From positions 1-64,000 of the forward strand of contig JALHCK010000004.1 of NCBI GenBank assembly GCA_022841205.1: 64,000 nt of DNA. Direction: 5' to 3'. The notes below the pieces were generated by a model. It was not told the origin of the DNA. It saw only the letters and a list, made by a program, of their open reading frames with translations, and ran no database searches. Below are positions 33,107 through 42,294 of this stretch, in pieces. The position numbers and the translations under genes are program-made. This DNA is from Methanomicrobiales archaeon. GTDB taxonomy: Archaea > Halobacteriota > Methanomicrobia > Methanomicrobiales > Methanospirillaceae. Numbering within the stretch: position 1 is the stretch's first letter; each line of letters starts with the position of its first letter.

Positions 33107-34272
33107 GTTGTATACCTCCCGTTTATCTCGATGTACTTCTCGGTAAAATCACATCCCCACGCCGTTGCCGTCTCAGGTCCGGCATGGAGGTCGAGCTCAA
33201 AGATGACCTTTTTCCCGTGCATCGCCTGCTTTGCCGCGGTGAGATCTACTACAATGCGACCGTCGGTGACAAGTGGCTGCCGGAGTGCCCCATCGCTGAT
33301 CCAGAGATCCGCAGCATAGGGATCAAACCGGACACCGGACCTTCCCGCAGCGGCCATGACCCGCCCCCAGTTCGGGTCTTCCCCGTATACCGCTGTTTTC
33401 ACCAGCGGTGAAGAGACGATGGTCCGGGCAACGTCCGCCGCTTCTTCCTCCGATGGGGCGCCCCTGACGGTGATTTCCAGGAGTTTCGTTGCCCCTTCAC
33501 CATCCATGGCGATCTGGATGGCAAGATTCCGGCAGCATTCCTCGAGGGCCAGGGAAAACGCGCCGGAATCTGCGGGGCCGGCGAGCCCTGTTGCCGTGCA
33601 AAGCGCGATATCGTTTGTACTCGTGTCCCCGTCCACCACTACCCGGTTGAAACTCCGCGTTGTCGCTTTCTTCATGGCTGATCTCAGTTCGGTCGCGGGT
33701 ACCTCCGCATCGGTGTAGATGAATGCCAGCATGGTGCCCATGTTCGGTGCGATCATTCCGCTACCCTTGGTGATCCCGCCTACACAGAACCCATCGCCCC
33801 TGACCAGGGCGTGCTTCGGAAAGAGATCGGTGGTCATGATTGCCCTGGCGGCCTGTTGTTCGGCTTCACTGCTCCGGCACAGGTGCGGCGCCACACGCCC
33901 GCATTGTTCGGTGATAAGGGACAGGTCGAGATACCGGCCAATCACCCCGGTAGAGGCTACACCGACCGATTCCGGGCTGATGGAAAGCGATGATGCGGCA
34001 ATCTCCCCCAGACGAAGCGCGTCCTGGTAACCGCGGTCCCCGGTGTAGGCATTTGCACAGCCGGAATTAACGATGACCGCATCGAGGTATGCTTCCCGGA
34101 TCCGTTTCTCCATGAGTTCGACGGGAGGTGCCCGGACGAGGTTTGACGTAAAGACTCCCGCTGCTGTCCCGCTTGCCCGGATCAGTGCCAGGCCATACTT
34201 ACCTTCCTTGATCCCCCAGGCACTGACACCGTCCACTGCACAGATGCTCTTGCACGCCGATGCCCCTGTCAT
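33103..34272 (-). CDS. argJ: Glutamate N-acetyltransferase/amino-acid acetyltransferase (389 aa)
   Basis: Transfers acetyl from N-acetylornithine to glutamate, closing the cyclic arginine pathway. The autocleavage site is at the Met-Gly/Thr junction in KGSGMIAPNMGTMLAF, where Thr becomes the nucleophile of the beta chain. VDGDTSTNDIALCTATG and the C-terminal DPNWGRVMAAAGRSG are family signatures. The start overlaps the end of the CBS gene by 4 nt, and the end overlaps argB by 4 nt. Confidence 0.95.
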   Translation of the reverse strand: MTGASACKSICAVDGVSAWGIKEGKYGLALIRASGTAAGVFTSNLVRAPPVELMEKRIREAYLDAVIVNSGCANAYTGDRGYQDALRLGEIAASSLSISPESVGVASTGVIGRYLDLSLITEQCGRVAPHLCRSSEAEQQAARAIMTTDLFPKHALVRGDGFCVGGITKGSGMIAPNMGTMLAFIYTDAEVPATELRSAMKKATTRSFNRVVVDGDTSTNDIALCTATGLAGPADSGAFSLALEECCRNLAIQIAMDGEGATKLLEITVRGAPSEEEAADVARTIVSSPLVKTAVYGEDPNWGRVMAAAGRSGVRFDPYAADLWISDGALRQPLVTDGRIVVDLTAAKQAMHGKKVIFELDLHAGPETATAWGCDFTEKYIEINGRYTT

Positions 34273-34742
34273 CCTGATGACCCGCCGATGCCCCTGATGA
34301 TATCTGCCCGGGCAACGATCCCTGTCAGGCGACCATCCCTGACAACAGGTAACCGGGCAATCCTGTGGGAGAGCATCAGGGAGGCGGCATCCTCAATCTC
34401 CGCATCCTCGCTGATGGTAATGGCCGGATGGCTCATGATCTCCCTGACTTTTTTATCCCCGATGCTTGTCAGGGCGGCCTTGGTCTTCTCCCAGTTGATA
34501 AACTCCCTGACCGGCACCTCGATCACTTCGAGCGGGGACGGGAGCCAGAGATCATCCGAAAGCCCCCCGGTATCGAGAAGGGCGATGATATCAGACTCGG
34601 TCACGATACCTGCAAGGTTCTCGCCTTCCATGACCGGAAGGCCGCCTATGCGGTGGGCCCGGAGAAGCCCGGCAGCATCCCGCACGGGATCGTCAGCCTG
34701 TACTGTAACCGGGTTTTTTGTCATTATCTCGGATACTTTCAT
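34269..34742 (-). CDS. Two-CBS-domain protein inside the arginine operon (157 aa)
   Basis: Consists of a Bateman pair: the first CBS repeat begins MKVSEIMTKNPVTVQADD and includes GGLPVMEGENLAGIVTESDI; the second has VREIMSHPAITISEDAEIED and RLPVVRDGRLTGIVARADII. Such modules bind adenosyl ligands (AMP, ATP, SAM) and act as sensors. I place the start at 34742 because GGAGGTACTGAT immediately precedes it; an ATG at 34760 overlaps argC. It sits between argC and argJ, overlapping argJ by 4 nt, so it may regulate or bind an arginine enzyme. Confidence 0.9.
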   Translation of the reverse strand: MKVSEIMTKNPVTVQADDPVRDAAGLLRAHRIGGLPVMEGENLAGIVTESDIIALLDTGGLSDDLWLPSPLEVIEVPVREFINWEKTKAALTSIGDKKVREIMSHPAITISEDAEIEDAASLMLSHRIARLPVVRDGRLTGIVARADIIRGIGGSSG

Positions 34743-34756
34743 ATCAGTACCTCCTG

Positions 34757-35743
34757 TCATGGGAGCAGTCCGGGAGCCATCAGCCCTTCCCGCTCATCAT
34801 ATCCGCACATGATATTCATGTTCTGGATTGCCTGGCCTGCAGCACCTTTCACAAGGTTGTCGATTGCGGAAACCGCAACAACCCGGTCACCTTCGCTCTC
34901 GACCTTGATATCACAGAAATTGCTCCCCCGTACCGCTCCAAGCATTGGCATCTGGTACCGGACAAAGGGTTCTCCCTGGTAGTACTTCTGGTAGAGCTGT
35001 TCGGCCTCGTCCTGCTCCATCGGTTCGTTGAGCAGGATGTGTGCCGTTGTAAGGATCCCGCGATTTACCGGGACCAGGTGAGGGGTGAAATAAACCCGCG
35101 CTTCAGATCCCAGGCGGGCAGCCTCCAGTTTCATCTCGGCCAGGTGTCGGTGGGATGTCCACTTGTAGGGATTGACATTGTCACCGACGTTTGGATAGTG
35201 GGTCACTGCGGAGGGATTGTCTCCTGCACCCGAAACACCGGTCTTTGAGTCATAGATGATGGTATGGGCATACTTTGCGAGCGGCGCTGCGGCAAGGGTG
35301 GCCCCGGTCGGGAAGCACCCGGGGTTGGCGATGAATAGAGCACCCCTGCACTGGTCCCGGTGCAGCTCGGGCAGACCATACGGTGCCTCGAAATAATCGG
35401 TGTGGGGGACGCCGTAGATCGTTTCGAAGGTATCCTTTGGGAGACGGTAATCCGCAGAAAGATCCACGACCCTGATCCCCCGTTCGAGCAGCGGGCCGGC
35501 ATATGTCATGGCTGCGGTATGGGGGACGGCCAGGAACGCTAGATCGGCATCAATGTTTTCGAGCGATGGGTTCTCGAACATGAGCCCGGTTAAACCCTTG
35601 AGGTGGGGATGGACCGAATCGACAGGTTTGCCGGCGAGCTTCCGGGAAGTGGCAACGGTCACCTCTGCCCGGGGATGGGAGAGCAGGAGCCGTATCAGGT
35701 CCCCTCCGGCATATCCGGAGGCCCCGATAATCGCGATCTTCAT
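34757..35743 (-). CDS. argC: N-acetyl-gamma-glutamyl-phosphate reductase (328 aa)
   Basis: Third step of arginine synthesis. The NADP loop AIIGASGYAGGDLIRLL opens the protein, and the catalytic cysteine lies in FIANPGCFPTG. HLVPVNRGILTTAH is the C-terminal family motif. It heads the argC-CBS-argJ-argB operon; no argG/argH/argD is present in this window. Confidence 0.96.
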   Translation of the reverse strand: MKIAIIGASGYAGGDLIRLLLSHPRAEVTVATSRKLAGKPVDSVHPHLKGLTGLMFENPSLENIDADLAFLAVPHTAAMTYAGPLLERGIRVVDLSADYRLPKDTFETIYGVPHTDYFEAPYGLPELHRDQCRGALFIANPGCFPTGATLAAAPLAKYAHTIIYDSKTGVSGAGDNPSAVTHYPNVGDNVNPYKWTSHRHLAEMKLEAARLGSEARVYFTPHLVPVNRGILTTAHILLNEPMEQDEAEQLYQKYYQGEPFVRYQMPMLGAVRGSNFCDIKVESEGDRVVAVSAIDNLVKGAAGQAIQNMNIMCGYDEREGLMAPGLLP

Positions 35744-36236
35744 ACGATTCTATTCGGTTGTGAGGATGTTAATGGTTTTTCCCTGCAATTGCTTCCAATT
35801 CTCTTTTCCCTCGCAGAAACGCTCCTTATTCTGTATCTCCCCTTTCTGCGCGCTCGGGCATCGTGGAGTTTCAACCGGCAGGGACAGTGTTATCCCATAT
35901 ACCGCTGTGCATTCTCCCGGCCGGGAGATCCCTCCGGGGAACATACCAGCAGGTTTTATTATTATAATGATTAATCATTACAATACACGAGGAGGGACCC
36001 GCGAGGACTGTCAATCCCAGGAACCCCGGCACGAGGCAGAAAGGATTGGATCCCTGCCTCCAGAAACAGTAGTGGAGACCATCGATAATAATCTGGACTT
36101 TCCAAAAAGGAGGACTGCGTTCAGAGGATCATGATTCCCGGCTCTGTCCGGGTTGATCGACTTTCGTGCACCCGGTACATGGGTGCGGGCCGCTGTCATG
36201 CGGTGAATTGGATGAAAACGGAGAAGGTGCACATAC
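35744..36236. other. Intergenic region upstream of acs
   Basis: 493 bases between argC and acs, which diverge. A TATA-like TTTATTATTATAATG (35955-35969) faces acs and implies a leader of about 240 nt, unusually long for this genome. A 55-codon frame (ATG 35967 to 36134) lies in that leader, but its ATG falls inside the TATA element and no family is recognised. Otherwise I see nothing. Confidence 0.4.
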
Positions 36237-38138
36237 ATGGCAGAATCATTTGAAGTGCCTTTGGTCGAGGATGAAAAATTTTACACCCCCGACCCGTCAT
36301 ACAAGCAGCAGGCGTGGACGAAAGATTATAAAAAAGCCTACGAGGAATTTCTCGCGGACAAGACCGGGTTCTGGGAAAAACAGGCTCAACACCTTGACTG
36401 GTTCAGGAAATGGGACACTGTCCTTGAGTGGGACTACCCGTATGCAAAGTGGTTCGTCAATGCCAAGTTAAATATCACCTGCAACTGCCTGGACAGGCAT
36501 ATTGTCAACCACCGCAGAAACAAGGTAGCCCTCATCTGGCGCGGAGAGGAAGGGGAGGAGCGCATCTTTACCTACATGATGCTCTACCGCGATGTCTGCA
36601 GGTTTGCAAACGGGTTGAAGAAACTCGGTGTTGGCAAAGGCGACCGCGTCTGTATCTACATGCCGCTTGTCCCCGAGCAGGTCATCGCAATGCTCGCCTG
36701 CGCCCGCATCGGCGCAGTCCACAATGTCGTCTTCGGAGGGTTTGGAGTAAATGCCCTGAATATGCGGATCAAGGATGCCGAAGCTAAGGTCGTCATTACT
36801 GCAGACATAGCGATGCGCCGGGGAAAGACCATCCCGCTGAAGACCATTGTCGGAGAGGCAATCATCAACGCACCCAGCGTTGAGAAGGTCGTCGTCTTTT
36901 CCCGGGAGATCGAGACCCCGGTACAACTCCACAAAGAGATAGAAGTCGACTTCTACGAACTCATGGAGGGTATGCCTGCCAGGTGTGACCCCGAAGTCAT
37001 GGATTCTGAAGATCCAATGTTCATCCTCTACACCTCTGGTTCGACCGGAGCGCCTAAGGGAATTGTCCACACCTGCGGGGGATACATGGTGGGAACCTAC
37101 TACACCACCATGAACGTCTTCGATCTCAAAGATAACGATGTCTACTGGTGCACCGCCGATACCGGCTGGATCACCGGGCACAGTTACGTCGTGTACGGGC
37201 CGTTTTGCGCCGGTGCTACGGTTGTCCTTGCCGAAGTGGTTCCCGATTACCCGGACCCGGGATCTTTCTGGAAGCTCGTCCAGGACCTGGGAGTGACCAT
37301 TTTCTACACTGCTCCAACCGCCATCCGGATGTTCATGCGGGTCGGGGAGCAGTGGCCTGCAAGGTACGATCTCTCATCGCTCCGTATCCTCGGTTCGGTC
37401 GGAGAGCCGCTGAATCCGGAAGCGTTCGAGTGGTTCTACCACACCATAGGAAAAGGAAAATGCCCCCTTGTCGACACCTGGTGGCAGACCGAGACCGGGA
37501 TGCAGATGATCACTACCATGGTTGGAGAGCCCATGCGCCCGGGATTTGCAGGAAAAGCGATCCCGGGAGTTATTGCCGATGTCGTTGACAAAAAAGGCAA
37601 CCCGGTTGCTCCCGGACACGGCGGGTTCCTGGTCCTCAAAGAGCCCTGGCCGGCAATGTTTCGCACGGTATACAAGAACGATGAACGCTACCGGCAGTAC
37701 TGGAATACCATTCCCAACTGCTACGCAGCCGGCGACCTGGCGGTGAAGGGGAAGGTCGACGATTATATCATGATCATCGGCCGGGCCGATGACATCATCA
37801 TCGTTGCCGGCCATAACATCGGCACGGCCGAGGTGGAAAGCGCACTTGTCTCCCACCAGTCTGTCGCAGAAGCTGCGGTCATCGGCAAGCCGGATCCCAT
37901 GAAGGGGAACCTCATCAAGGCATTCGTCATCCTCCGTGACGGTTTCCAGAGGTCAGACAAACTCAAATCGGATCTCATCTACCATGTCCGGATGACGCTT
38001 GGCCCAATTGCCATGCCATCGGAGATCGAGTTCGTGGATAAGCTTCCCAAGACCAGATCCGGGAAGATAATGCGCCGGGTTCTGAAAGCCAAGGAGCTGG
38101 GTATGGATCCAGGGGATATCTCCACATTGGAGGAGTAA
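36237..38138 (+). CDS. acs: Acetyl-CoA synthetase, AMP-forming (633 aa)
   Basis: Activates acetate to acetyl-CoA in the cytoplasm. The signature YTSGSTGAPKGIVHT is the ATP/AMP loop, DTWWQTETGMQM is the A5-type motif, and KTRSGKIMRRVLKA carries the acetylatable C-terminal Lys. Full length. In hydrogenotrophic Methanomicrobiales acetate is an assimilated carbon source, so this is likely anabolic. GAGAAGGTGC precedes the ATG. It is followed 42 nt later by an OFA-family transporter. Confidence 0.96.
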   Translation: MAESFEVPLVEDEKFYTPDPSYKQQAWTKDYKKAYEEFLADKTGFWEKQAQHLDWFRKWDTVLEWDYPYAKWFVNAKLNITCNCLDRHIVNHRRNKVALIWRGEEGEERIFTYMMLYRDVCRFANGLKKLGVGKGDRVCIYMPLVPEQVIAMLACARIGAVHNVVFGGFGVNALNMRIKDAEAKVVITADIAMRRGKTIPLKTIVGEAIINAPSVEKVVVFSREIETPVQLHKEIEVDFYELMEGMPARCDPEVMDSEDPMFILYTSGSTGAPKGIVHTCGGYMVGTYYTTMNVFDLKDNDVYWCTADTGWITGHSYVVYGPFCAGATVVLAEVVPDYPDPGSFWKLVQDLGVTIFYTAPTAIRMFMRVGEQWPARYDLSSLRILGSVGEPLNPEAFEWFYHTIGKGKCPLVDTWWQTETGMQMITTMVGEPMRPGFAGKAIPGVIADVVDKKGNPVAPGHGGFLVLKEPWPAMFRTVYKNDERYRQYWNTIPNCYAAGDLAVKGKVDDYIMIIGRADDIIIVAGHNIGTAEVESALVSHQSVAEAAVIGKPDPMKGNLIKAFVILRDGFQRSDKLKSDLIYHVRMTLGPIAMPSEIEFVDKLPKTRSGKIMRRVLKAKELGMDPGDISTLEE

Positions 38139-38189
38139 TCTCTTCCAATCCATACTGTTTCAGTATAAAATCGATAGGAGTTGGTCTCT

Positions 38190-39446
38190 TTGCCTATCCA
38201 AGAGTCGTTGTTCGGGATGCCGGCCGAGCGCGGGCGATGGGGTCTCGTGGCACTCGGCCTGATCATCAATCTCTGCCTTGGAACCATCTATTCCTGGAGT
38301 GTCTTTGTCAAGCCGCTGACCGATTACTTCACGTCCGAGCTTGGACAGGCTGTGACGGCGAACGAGATACTGATGCCGTTCTCGGTCTTTCTTGCCTTTT
38401 TCGCCATTGCCATGCCTTTTACAGGGAGGTTTATCGAAAGCCACGGGCCACGGAATGTGACCATTATCGGTGGCATCCTCACCGGGCTGGGGTGGCTGCT
38501 CGCCTCGACGGTCACTTCGGTGTGGATGCTCTATATCGTTTATGGGATCATCGGTGGTATCGGTGTGGGAATCGCCTACGGCGTTCCGGTCGCCGTGGCT
38601 GCACGGTGGTTCCCGGACAGGAGAGGGACCGCGGTCGGCCTGACCCTGCTTGGATTTGGTTTCTCGGCATTCCTCACCGCAAATATTGCCGATTACCTTA
38701 TTGCGTTAACAGGGGTCATGACAACATTCCGGATATTCGGTCTGGTCTTCATCGTCCTGATCGTGCTGATTTCCATCCCGCTCCGGTTTCCTTCTGCCGG
38801 GTGGAAGCCTGCCGGATGGAACCCGCCTGTCCCAAAACCCGGTGAGGAGGTCTGCGAGTGCGATCGATCGGCCATGGTCCGGACACCTGCGTTCTACGGC
38901 CTCTGGCTCTGCTTCTTCATCGGCTGCCTGGCGGGACTGATGGCCATCTCCATTGCAAAGCCGGTTGGAACCGAGATCGGCGTCGAGGCGGGCCTGGCCA
39001 CCATCCTTGTGGGGTTCTTTGCCATATTCAACGGAGGAGGTCGACCGCTTTTTGGTGCGCTGACCGATCGGCTCTCTCCACGCAATACGGCCCTGCTCTC
39101 CTTCGTGCTGATAGCCGGAGCATCAGCCCTGCTCTGGCAGTTGCCGTCGATTCCGGTGTACATCCTCTCGTTTGCAATCCTCTGGGGTTGTCTCGGGGGC
39201 TGGCTGGCCATCGCCCCTGCCGCAACAGGGTGCTATTTCGGGACCTGCGACTATCCACGCTGCTACGGGGTTGTCTTCCTTGCATACGGTGCAGGGGCCA
39301 TTGCCGGCCCCATGCTGGCAGGCTTCATCAAGACCTCCACCGGAAATTACCTAGGAGTCTTCCCCTATGTCCTGGTGATGGCTCTTATAGGGATCGGCGT
39401 GGCGTGGAACCTGCTCAAGCCTCCACGTAAGGTGCAGATCCCCTGA
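38190..39446 (+). CDS. OFA-family major facilitator transporter (418 aa)
   Basis: Twelve-helix MFS protein of the oxalate:formate antiporter family. The opening LGLIINLCLGTIYSWSVF is the OFA signature, and the MFS loop is PDRRGTAVGLTLLGFG. Position after acs suggests uptake or exchange of acetate or a related monocarboxylate, which is inference. The start is probably TTG at 38190, 9 nt after ATAGGAG; an in-frame TTG at 38181 is closer to that site. A long cytoplasmic loop with CECDRSAM lies mid-protein. Confidence 0.88.
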   Translation: MPIQESLFGMPAERGRWGLVALGLIINLCLGTIYSWSVFVKPLTDYFTSELGQAVTANEILMPFSVFLAFFAIAMPFTGRFIESHGPRNVTIIGGILTGLGWLLASTVTSVWMLYIVYGIIGGIGVGIAYGVPVAVAARWFPDRRGTAVGLTLLGFGFSAFLTANIADYLIALTGVMTTFRIFGLVFIVLIVLISIPLRFPSAGWKPAGWNPPVPKPGEEVCECDRSAMVRTPAFYGLWLCFFIGCLAGLMAISIAKPVGTEIGVEAGLATILVGFFAIFNGGGRPLFGALTDRLSPRNTALLSFVLIAGASALLWQLPSIPVYILSFAILWGCLGGWLAIAPAATGCYFGTCDYPRCYGVVFLAYGAGAIAGPMLAGFIKTSTGNYLGVFPYVLVMALIGIGVAWNLLKPPRKVQIP

Positions 39447-39566
39447 TTCCTTTTTTCCATTGTGCGACAACAAACAGGTAAGCGTGGAGAGTCCTGCCTG
39501 TCGGGAATCCCGCCAGATTGCCCGCTTAAGTACGATTTACTGGAGTGTCGCCATCATCAGTTAGGT

Positions 39567-39619
39567 TCTTATAACACAATGTTGCATTATTCTAACTAAT
39601 GTGATAAATAGACCACATT
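39567..39619 (+). promoter_or_regulatory. Promoter and inverted repeat AATGTG-N10-CACATT
   Basis: A TATA-like TTCTTATAAC (39567-39576) precedes AATGTG (39598-39603) and CACATT (39614-39619), a perfect 6-bp inverted repeat with a 10-nt gap. The repeat ends 11 nt before the ATG at 39631. The HTH regulator encoded two genes on could bind here as autorepressor; this is inference. Confidence 0.4.
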
Positions 39620-39630
39620 GAGTTGCGATA

Positions 39631-40059
39631 ATGGCACACCAGAATGGTTCCTTCTTCAAGTCCCGGAGATGGCTTACGATCATGTTCCTCTTTGGAACAG
39701 CTCTCCTCATAGGAGGCCTCATCGAGTTGGCAGTCGTGCCGGCCGGATTGGAAGCTCCCAGCAGCATTACGCTTTCATGGATCAGTTTTGGTTTTATCCT
39801 GGTTACACTGGCCGGTTTGCGGTTGTACAGGGGAGAGAGCCAGTACCTCCAGGATGAGCGCACACGGAGGATCGGTGCCTACGGCCTTTCCTGGTCGTGG
39901 TTCCTGACTTTCCTGGTGCTGTTCGGTTTTTTCTGGCTCGATTACCTGGGGATATGGTCCCCGGAAGCGGGGACGTTGTCAGTCCTGCTCATCCTGCTGA
40001 TGGGGATCTCGGCCAAGGCATTCCAGGCCTGGCTCTTCAGGAAAGGGGATGTGGAATGA
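39631..40059 (+). CDS. DUF2178-like membrane protein (142 aa)
   Basis: Four predicted helices in two pairs, with a charged loop YRGESQYLQDERTRRIGAYG between helices 2 and 3. This D-E-R-T-x-x-I motif is the DUF2178-type hallmark. Proteins of this kind are almost always encoded beside a small XRE regulator, as here (20 nt gap). The function is unknown; the pair may be a membrane sensor with its repressor. The C-terminal helix ends in LFRKGDVE. Confidence 0.75.
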   Translation: MAHQNGSFFKSRRWLTIMFLFGTALLIGGLIELAVVPAGLEAPSSITLSWISFGFILVTLAGLRLYRGESQYLQDERTRRIGAYGLSWSWFLTFLVLFGFFWLDYLGIWSPEAGTLSVLLILLMGISAKAFQAWLFRKGDVE

Positions 40060-40078
40060 GGAGTGCCGGGAGCCGGTC

Positions 40079-40303
40079 ATGAAGACCCGTATCAGGGAGT
40101 TCCGGGCACGGTACCAGATGACCCAGGCCGATCTTGCGGATGCGGTTGGGGTGCGGCGGGAGACCATAGTGTTCCTTGAAGCAGGAAGATATAACCCATC
40201 ACTGAAACTGGCCCATGCGGTGGCAAAGGCGCTTGGAACCACCATCGATCAGCTATTCCTTTTCGACGACGATTTCCCCATGGATGTCGTACTCGAGGAA
40301 TAA
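40079..40303 (+). CDS. XRE/Cro-type HTH regulator (74 aa)
   Basis: Minimal DNA-binding protein. The helix-turn-helix is MTQADLADAVGVRRETIVFL, followed by EAGRYNPSLKLAHAVAKALG, the standard YozG-like layout, and an acidic tail. The ATG at 40079 is preferred because the frame upstream overlaps the membrane-protein gene. The likely target is the inverted repeat at 39598-39619 upstream of its partner, by inference. Confidence 0.9.
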   Translation: MKTRIREFRARYQMTQADLADAVGVRRETIVFLEAGRYNPSLKLAHAVAKALGTTIDQLFLFDDDFPMDVVLEE

Positions 40304-40405
40304 TAACCCGGTCAGGCTCCGGACCATGATACTCTGAATTGCCCTCATCTTCCCTGGGAGGTGCATTGGAAGAGCCTTATCTTTCCAAAACGACAACACC
40401 CTACC

Positions 40406-41050
40406 ATGACAGATTTTTTAAGGAGCATAACTGCGGTGCTCCTCTTTGCCCTCCTCCTGATCGTCCCTGCAACAGCGACCATCGGTCTCATGAAAGTGCA
40501 GGTCGCTCCTCCCGGAGAATCCCTCCTTGCAGAGAGCTGGGTAAATGCCTCGGCAACCATCCAGATCATCCCCCAGGGACCGACCACTTTTATCGAAGGT
40601 TATACCTTTGTCCTTTCCACCGACCTTGAACGTGCCGTGTGGAACGTTACGGTGATGGTTGATGGCAGTCCCGCGGCAGTAATCCCCCAGAGCGACAGGT
40701 ATGTGTTCATTAACGGCTACCTCCTCTCGTACCCGACGAATCGTGATGTGACGGTGAGCGCCATGATTGAGGGCATGGTGCCGGACCTTGCAGATAGAAC
40801 ACCGTTCAGGGTCATGCAGGCTGAGGAGCTGAATAACCAGGGGAAGTCAATTGGTAACACCGAACAGGTCATTATCCGGAACGTTATCAATACGGGAAAC
40901 GGGCCCGGAGGTTACCCGGCAGGTGATGGTGCCTCTCCGGTGGTAACAGTACCTGTCTCTCCGGCGGTAACAAAAGCCTGCACGACATCAATCCTGGTTC
41001 CGTTGGGAATTGGTCTGGCAATAGCTCTTCTTATGAAGAAAAACATCTAA
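40406..41050 (+). CDS. Secreted/anchored protein with signal peptide and C-terminal helix (214 aa)
   Basis: I do not recognise a family. An N-terminal signal (about 1-24, ITAVLLFALLLIVPATAT) is followed by a beta-rich, Asn- and Thr-rich external domain (about 25-175) with IQIIPQGPTTFIEGYTF and WNVTVMVDGSPAAV. A proline/valine-rich stalk comes next, and a C-terminal transmembrane helix ending KKNI. The layout is that of a cell-surface protein anchored by its tail. The start at 40406 is set by the signal peptide; an ATG at 40361 would add 15 residues. Confidence 0.75.
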   Translation: MTDFLRSITAVLLFALLLIVPATATIGLMKVQVAPPGESLLAESWVNASATIQIIPQGPTTFIEGYTFVLSTDLERAVWNVTVMVDGSPAAVIPQSDRYVFINGYLLSYPTNRDVTVSAMIEGMVPDLADRTPFRVMQAEELNNQGKSIGNTEQVIIRNVINTGNGPGGYPAGDGASPVVTVPVSPAVTKACTTSILVPLGIGLAIALLMKKNI

Positions 41051-41380
41051 AATTTTTCCAAAATGAAACCCGATTCTGAAATTTTTCCCAAAAAACCCTG
41101 ATGACCAACTTTTCCGGGAGCCGCTCACGTTCCGGTCCAGGAATGGCTGGCTCCAATGTTTAATCCCCGCACTATCGCAGAATCTGCAGGCCAACGATGA
41201 TTAGCTTTTCAGTCATGCTGCAGGCATACGAAACCAGGATCCCACGATCCCGACCCTCCGAATAGGGAAACATTGAGGAGGGAACCTGTAACTGAGGTAA
41301 ACCGGGATTATAGCCAGCTGGAGAAAGGGGATTTTTAATCCGTATCGCATTACCAGGAACGATACGCGGGCTCTCCGGCC
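41051..41380. other. Intergenic region with short A/T repeats
   Basis: 330 bases with no gene seen. AAATTTTTCC occurs twice just after the surface-protein gene (about 41051-41095), each time followed by A-runs, a weak terminator-like context. The last 60 bases hold GATTTTTAATCC near 41330, a possible promoter element for the nitroreductase gene. Confidence 0.4.
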
Positions 41381-42169
41381 ATGGTATTTATGAGTATCCG
41401 CCCCCCACCTGGGGCTATGCTTCAAACGGGCAGAACCTCCATGGAGATGACACGCTACAACCATGTCTCCCCTTCAGACCAGTTTCTGAAGCTGCCTCCT
41501 CCTCCTTTGGAAAAGCCGTATCCCCCGGAAGGGCCATTTGTTTCACTCCCCAGGGCAGATACCATCGCCGTGCCTCCACTCGATCTCCGCACGGCTATTG
41601 AAAACAGGCGATCGGTCAGGAGATACCTGCGCGATCCGCTCTCCCCCTCCGAACTCTCCTACCTCCTGTGGTGCACACAGGGCATCGTCCAGGTCGTAGA
41701 TCCTTACTATACACTCCGGAATGTTCCTTCAGCAGGTGGACGCCATTCCTTTGAGACCTGCCTGCTCATCAACCGCGTTGAAGGAATAAGACCCGGCCTT
41801 TACCAGTACCTATCCTTTACACACCGCCTGATGGAAATGGATACCCGGCCGGGAATCACAGACAGGGTCATGGCCGCATGCCTCGGCCAGGCTTTCGTCC
41901 GGAACTCTGCCGTCACATTCCTCTGGTCATGCGTGGTCTACCGCATGGCCTGGCGCTATGCCGAACGGGCCTGGCGGCTTGTACACCTCGATGCCGGACA
42001 CGTGGGCCAGAACCTGTACCTGGCCGCAGAGCAGGTCGGATGCGGAACCTGTGCCATGGGTGCATTCGATGATCAGCTGATGGCTGACCTGCTCGGTATA
42101 GATGGAGTGGAAGAATTTGTCATATACTGCGCTGCGGTTGGGAAGGTGGACAGAAAAGGCGATCGATAG
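41381..42169 (+). CDS. SagB-type nitroreductase family protein (262 aa or less)
   Basis: FMN-dependent oxidoreductase fold. IENRRSVRRYLRDPLSPSEL is the nitroreductase opening, SYLLWCTQGI and RNVPSAGGRHSFET are SagB/ThcOx features, and the C-terminal half has RLVHLDAGHVGQNLYLAAEQ. SagB members oxidise azolines in peptide natural products, but no precursor, cyclodehydratase or YcaO gene is next to it. It may therefore be a stand-alone oxidoreductase. The start is uncertain: several in-frame ATGs lie at 41381-41447, and 41417 could be leaderless. Confidence 0.8.
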   Translation: MVFMSIRPPPGAMLQTGRTSMEMTRYNHVSPSDQFLKLPPPPLEKPYPPEGPFVSLPRADTIAVPPLDLRTAIENRRSVRRYLRDPLSPSELSYLLWCTQGIVQVVDPYYTLRNVPSAGGRHSFETCLLINRVEGIRPGLYQYLSFTHRLMEMDTRPGITDRVMAACLGQAFVRNSAVTFLWSCVVYRMAWRYAERAWRLVHLDAGHVGQNLYLAAEQVGCGTCAMGAFDDQLMADLLGIDGVEEFVIYCAAVGKVDRKGDR

Positions 42170-42294
42170 AATAGCAGTTCATCGATCGGCAGGTGCGAAA
42201 TCCTCCAACCACAACCGGAGTGGATCAGACCTAGCCTGTTGCAATAACTCTTTTAAAAAAGACACCCTTTTCATTCCAGGGGATTTGGCCGGGT

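Noticed and set aside
35967..36134. 55-codon frame in the acs leader
   Set aside because: Its ATG overlaps the likely TATA element, there is no ribosome-binding site, and no family is recognised; kept only as a note on the intergenic region.
41381..42169. A ribosomal-peptide (thiazole/oxazole) biosynthesis cluster around the SagB-like gene
   Set aside because: Neighbouring genes are a surface protein and a DUF6125-like protein; no precursor or YcaO gene is present.
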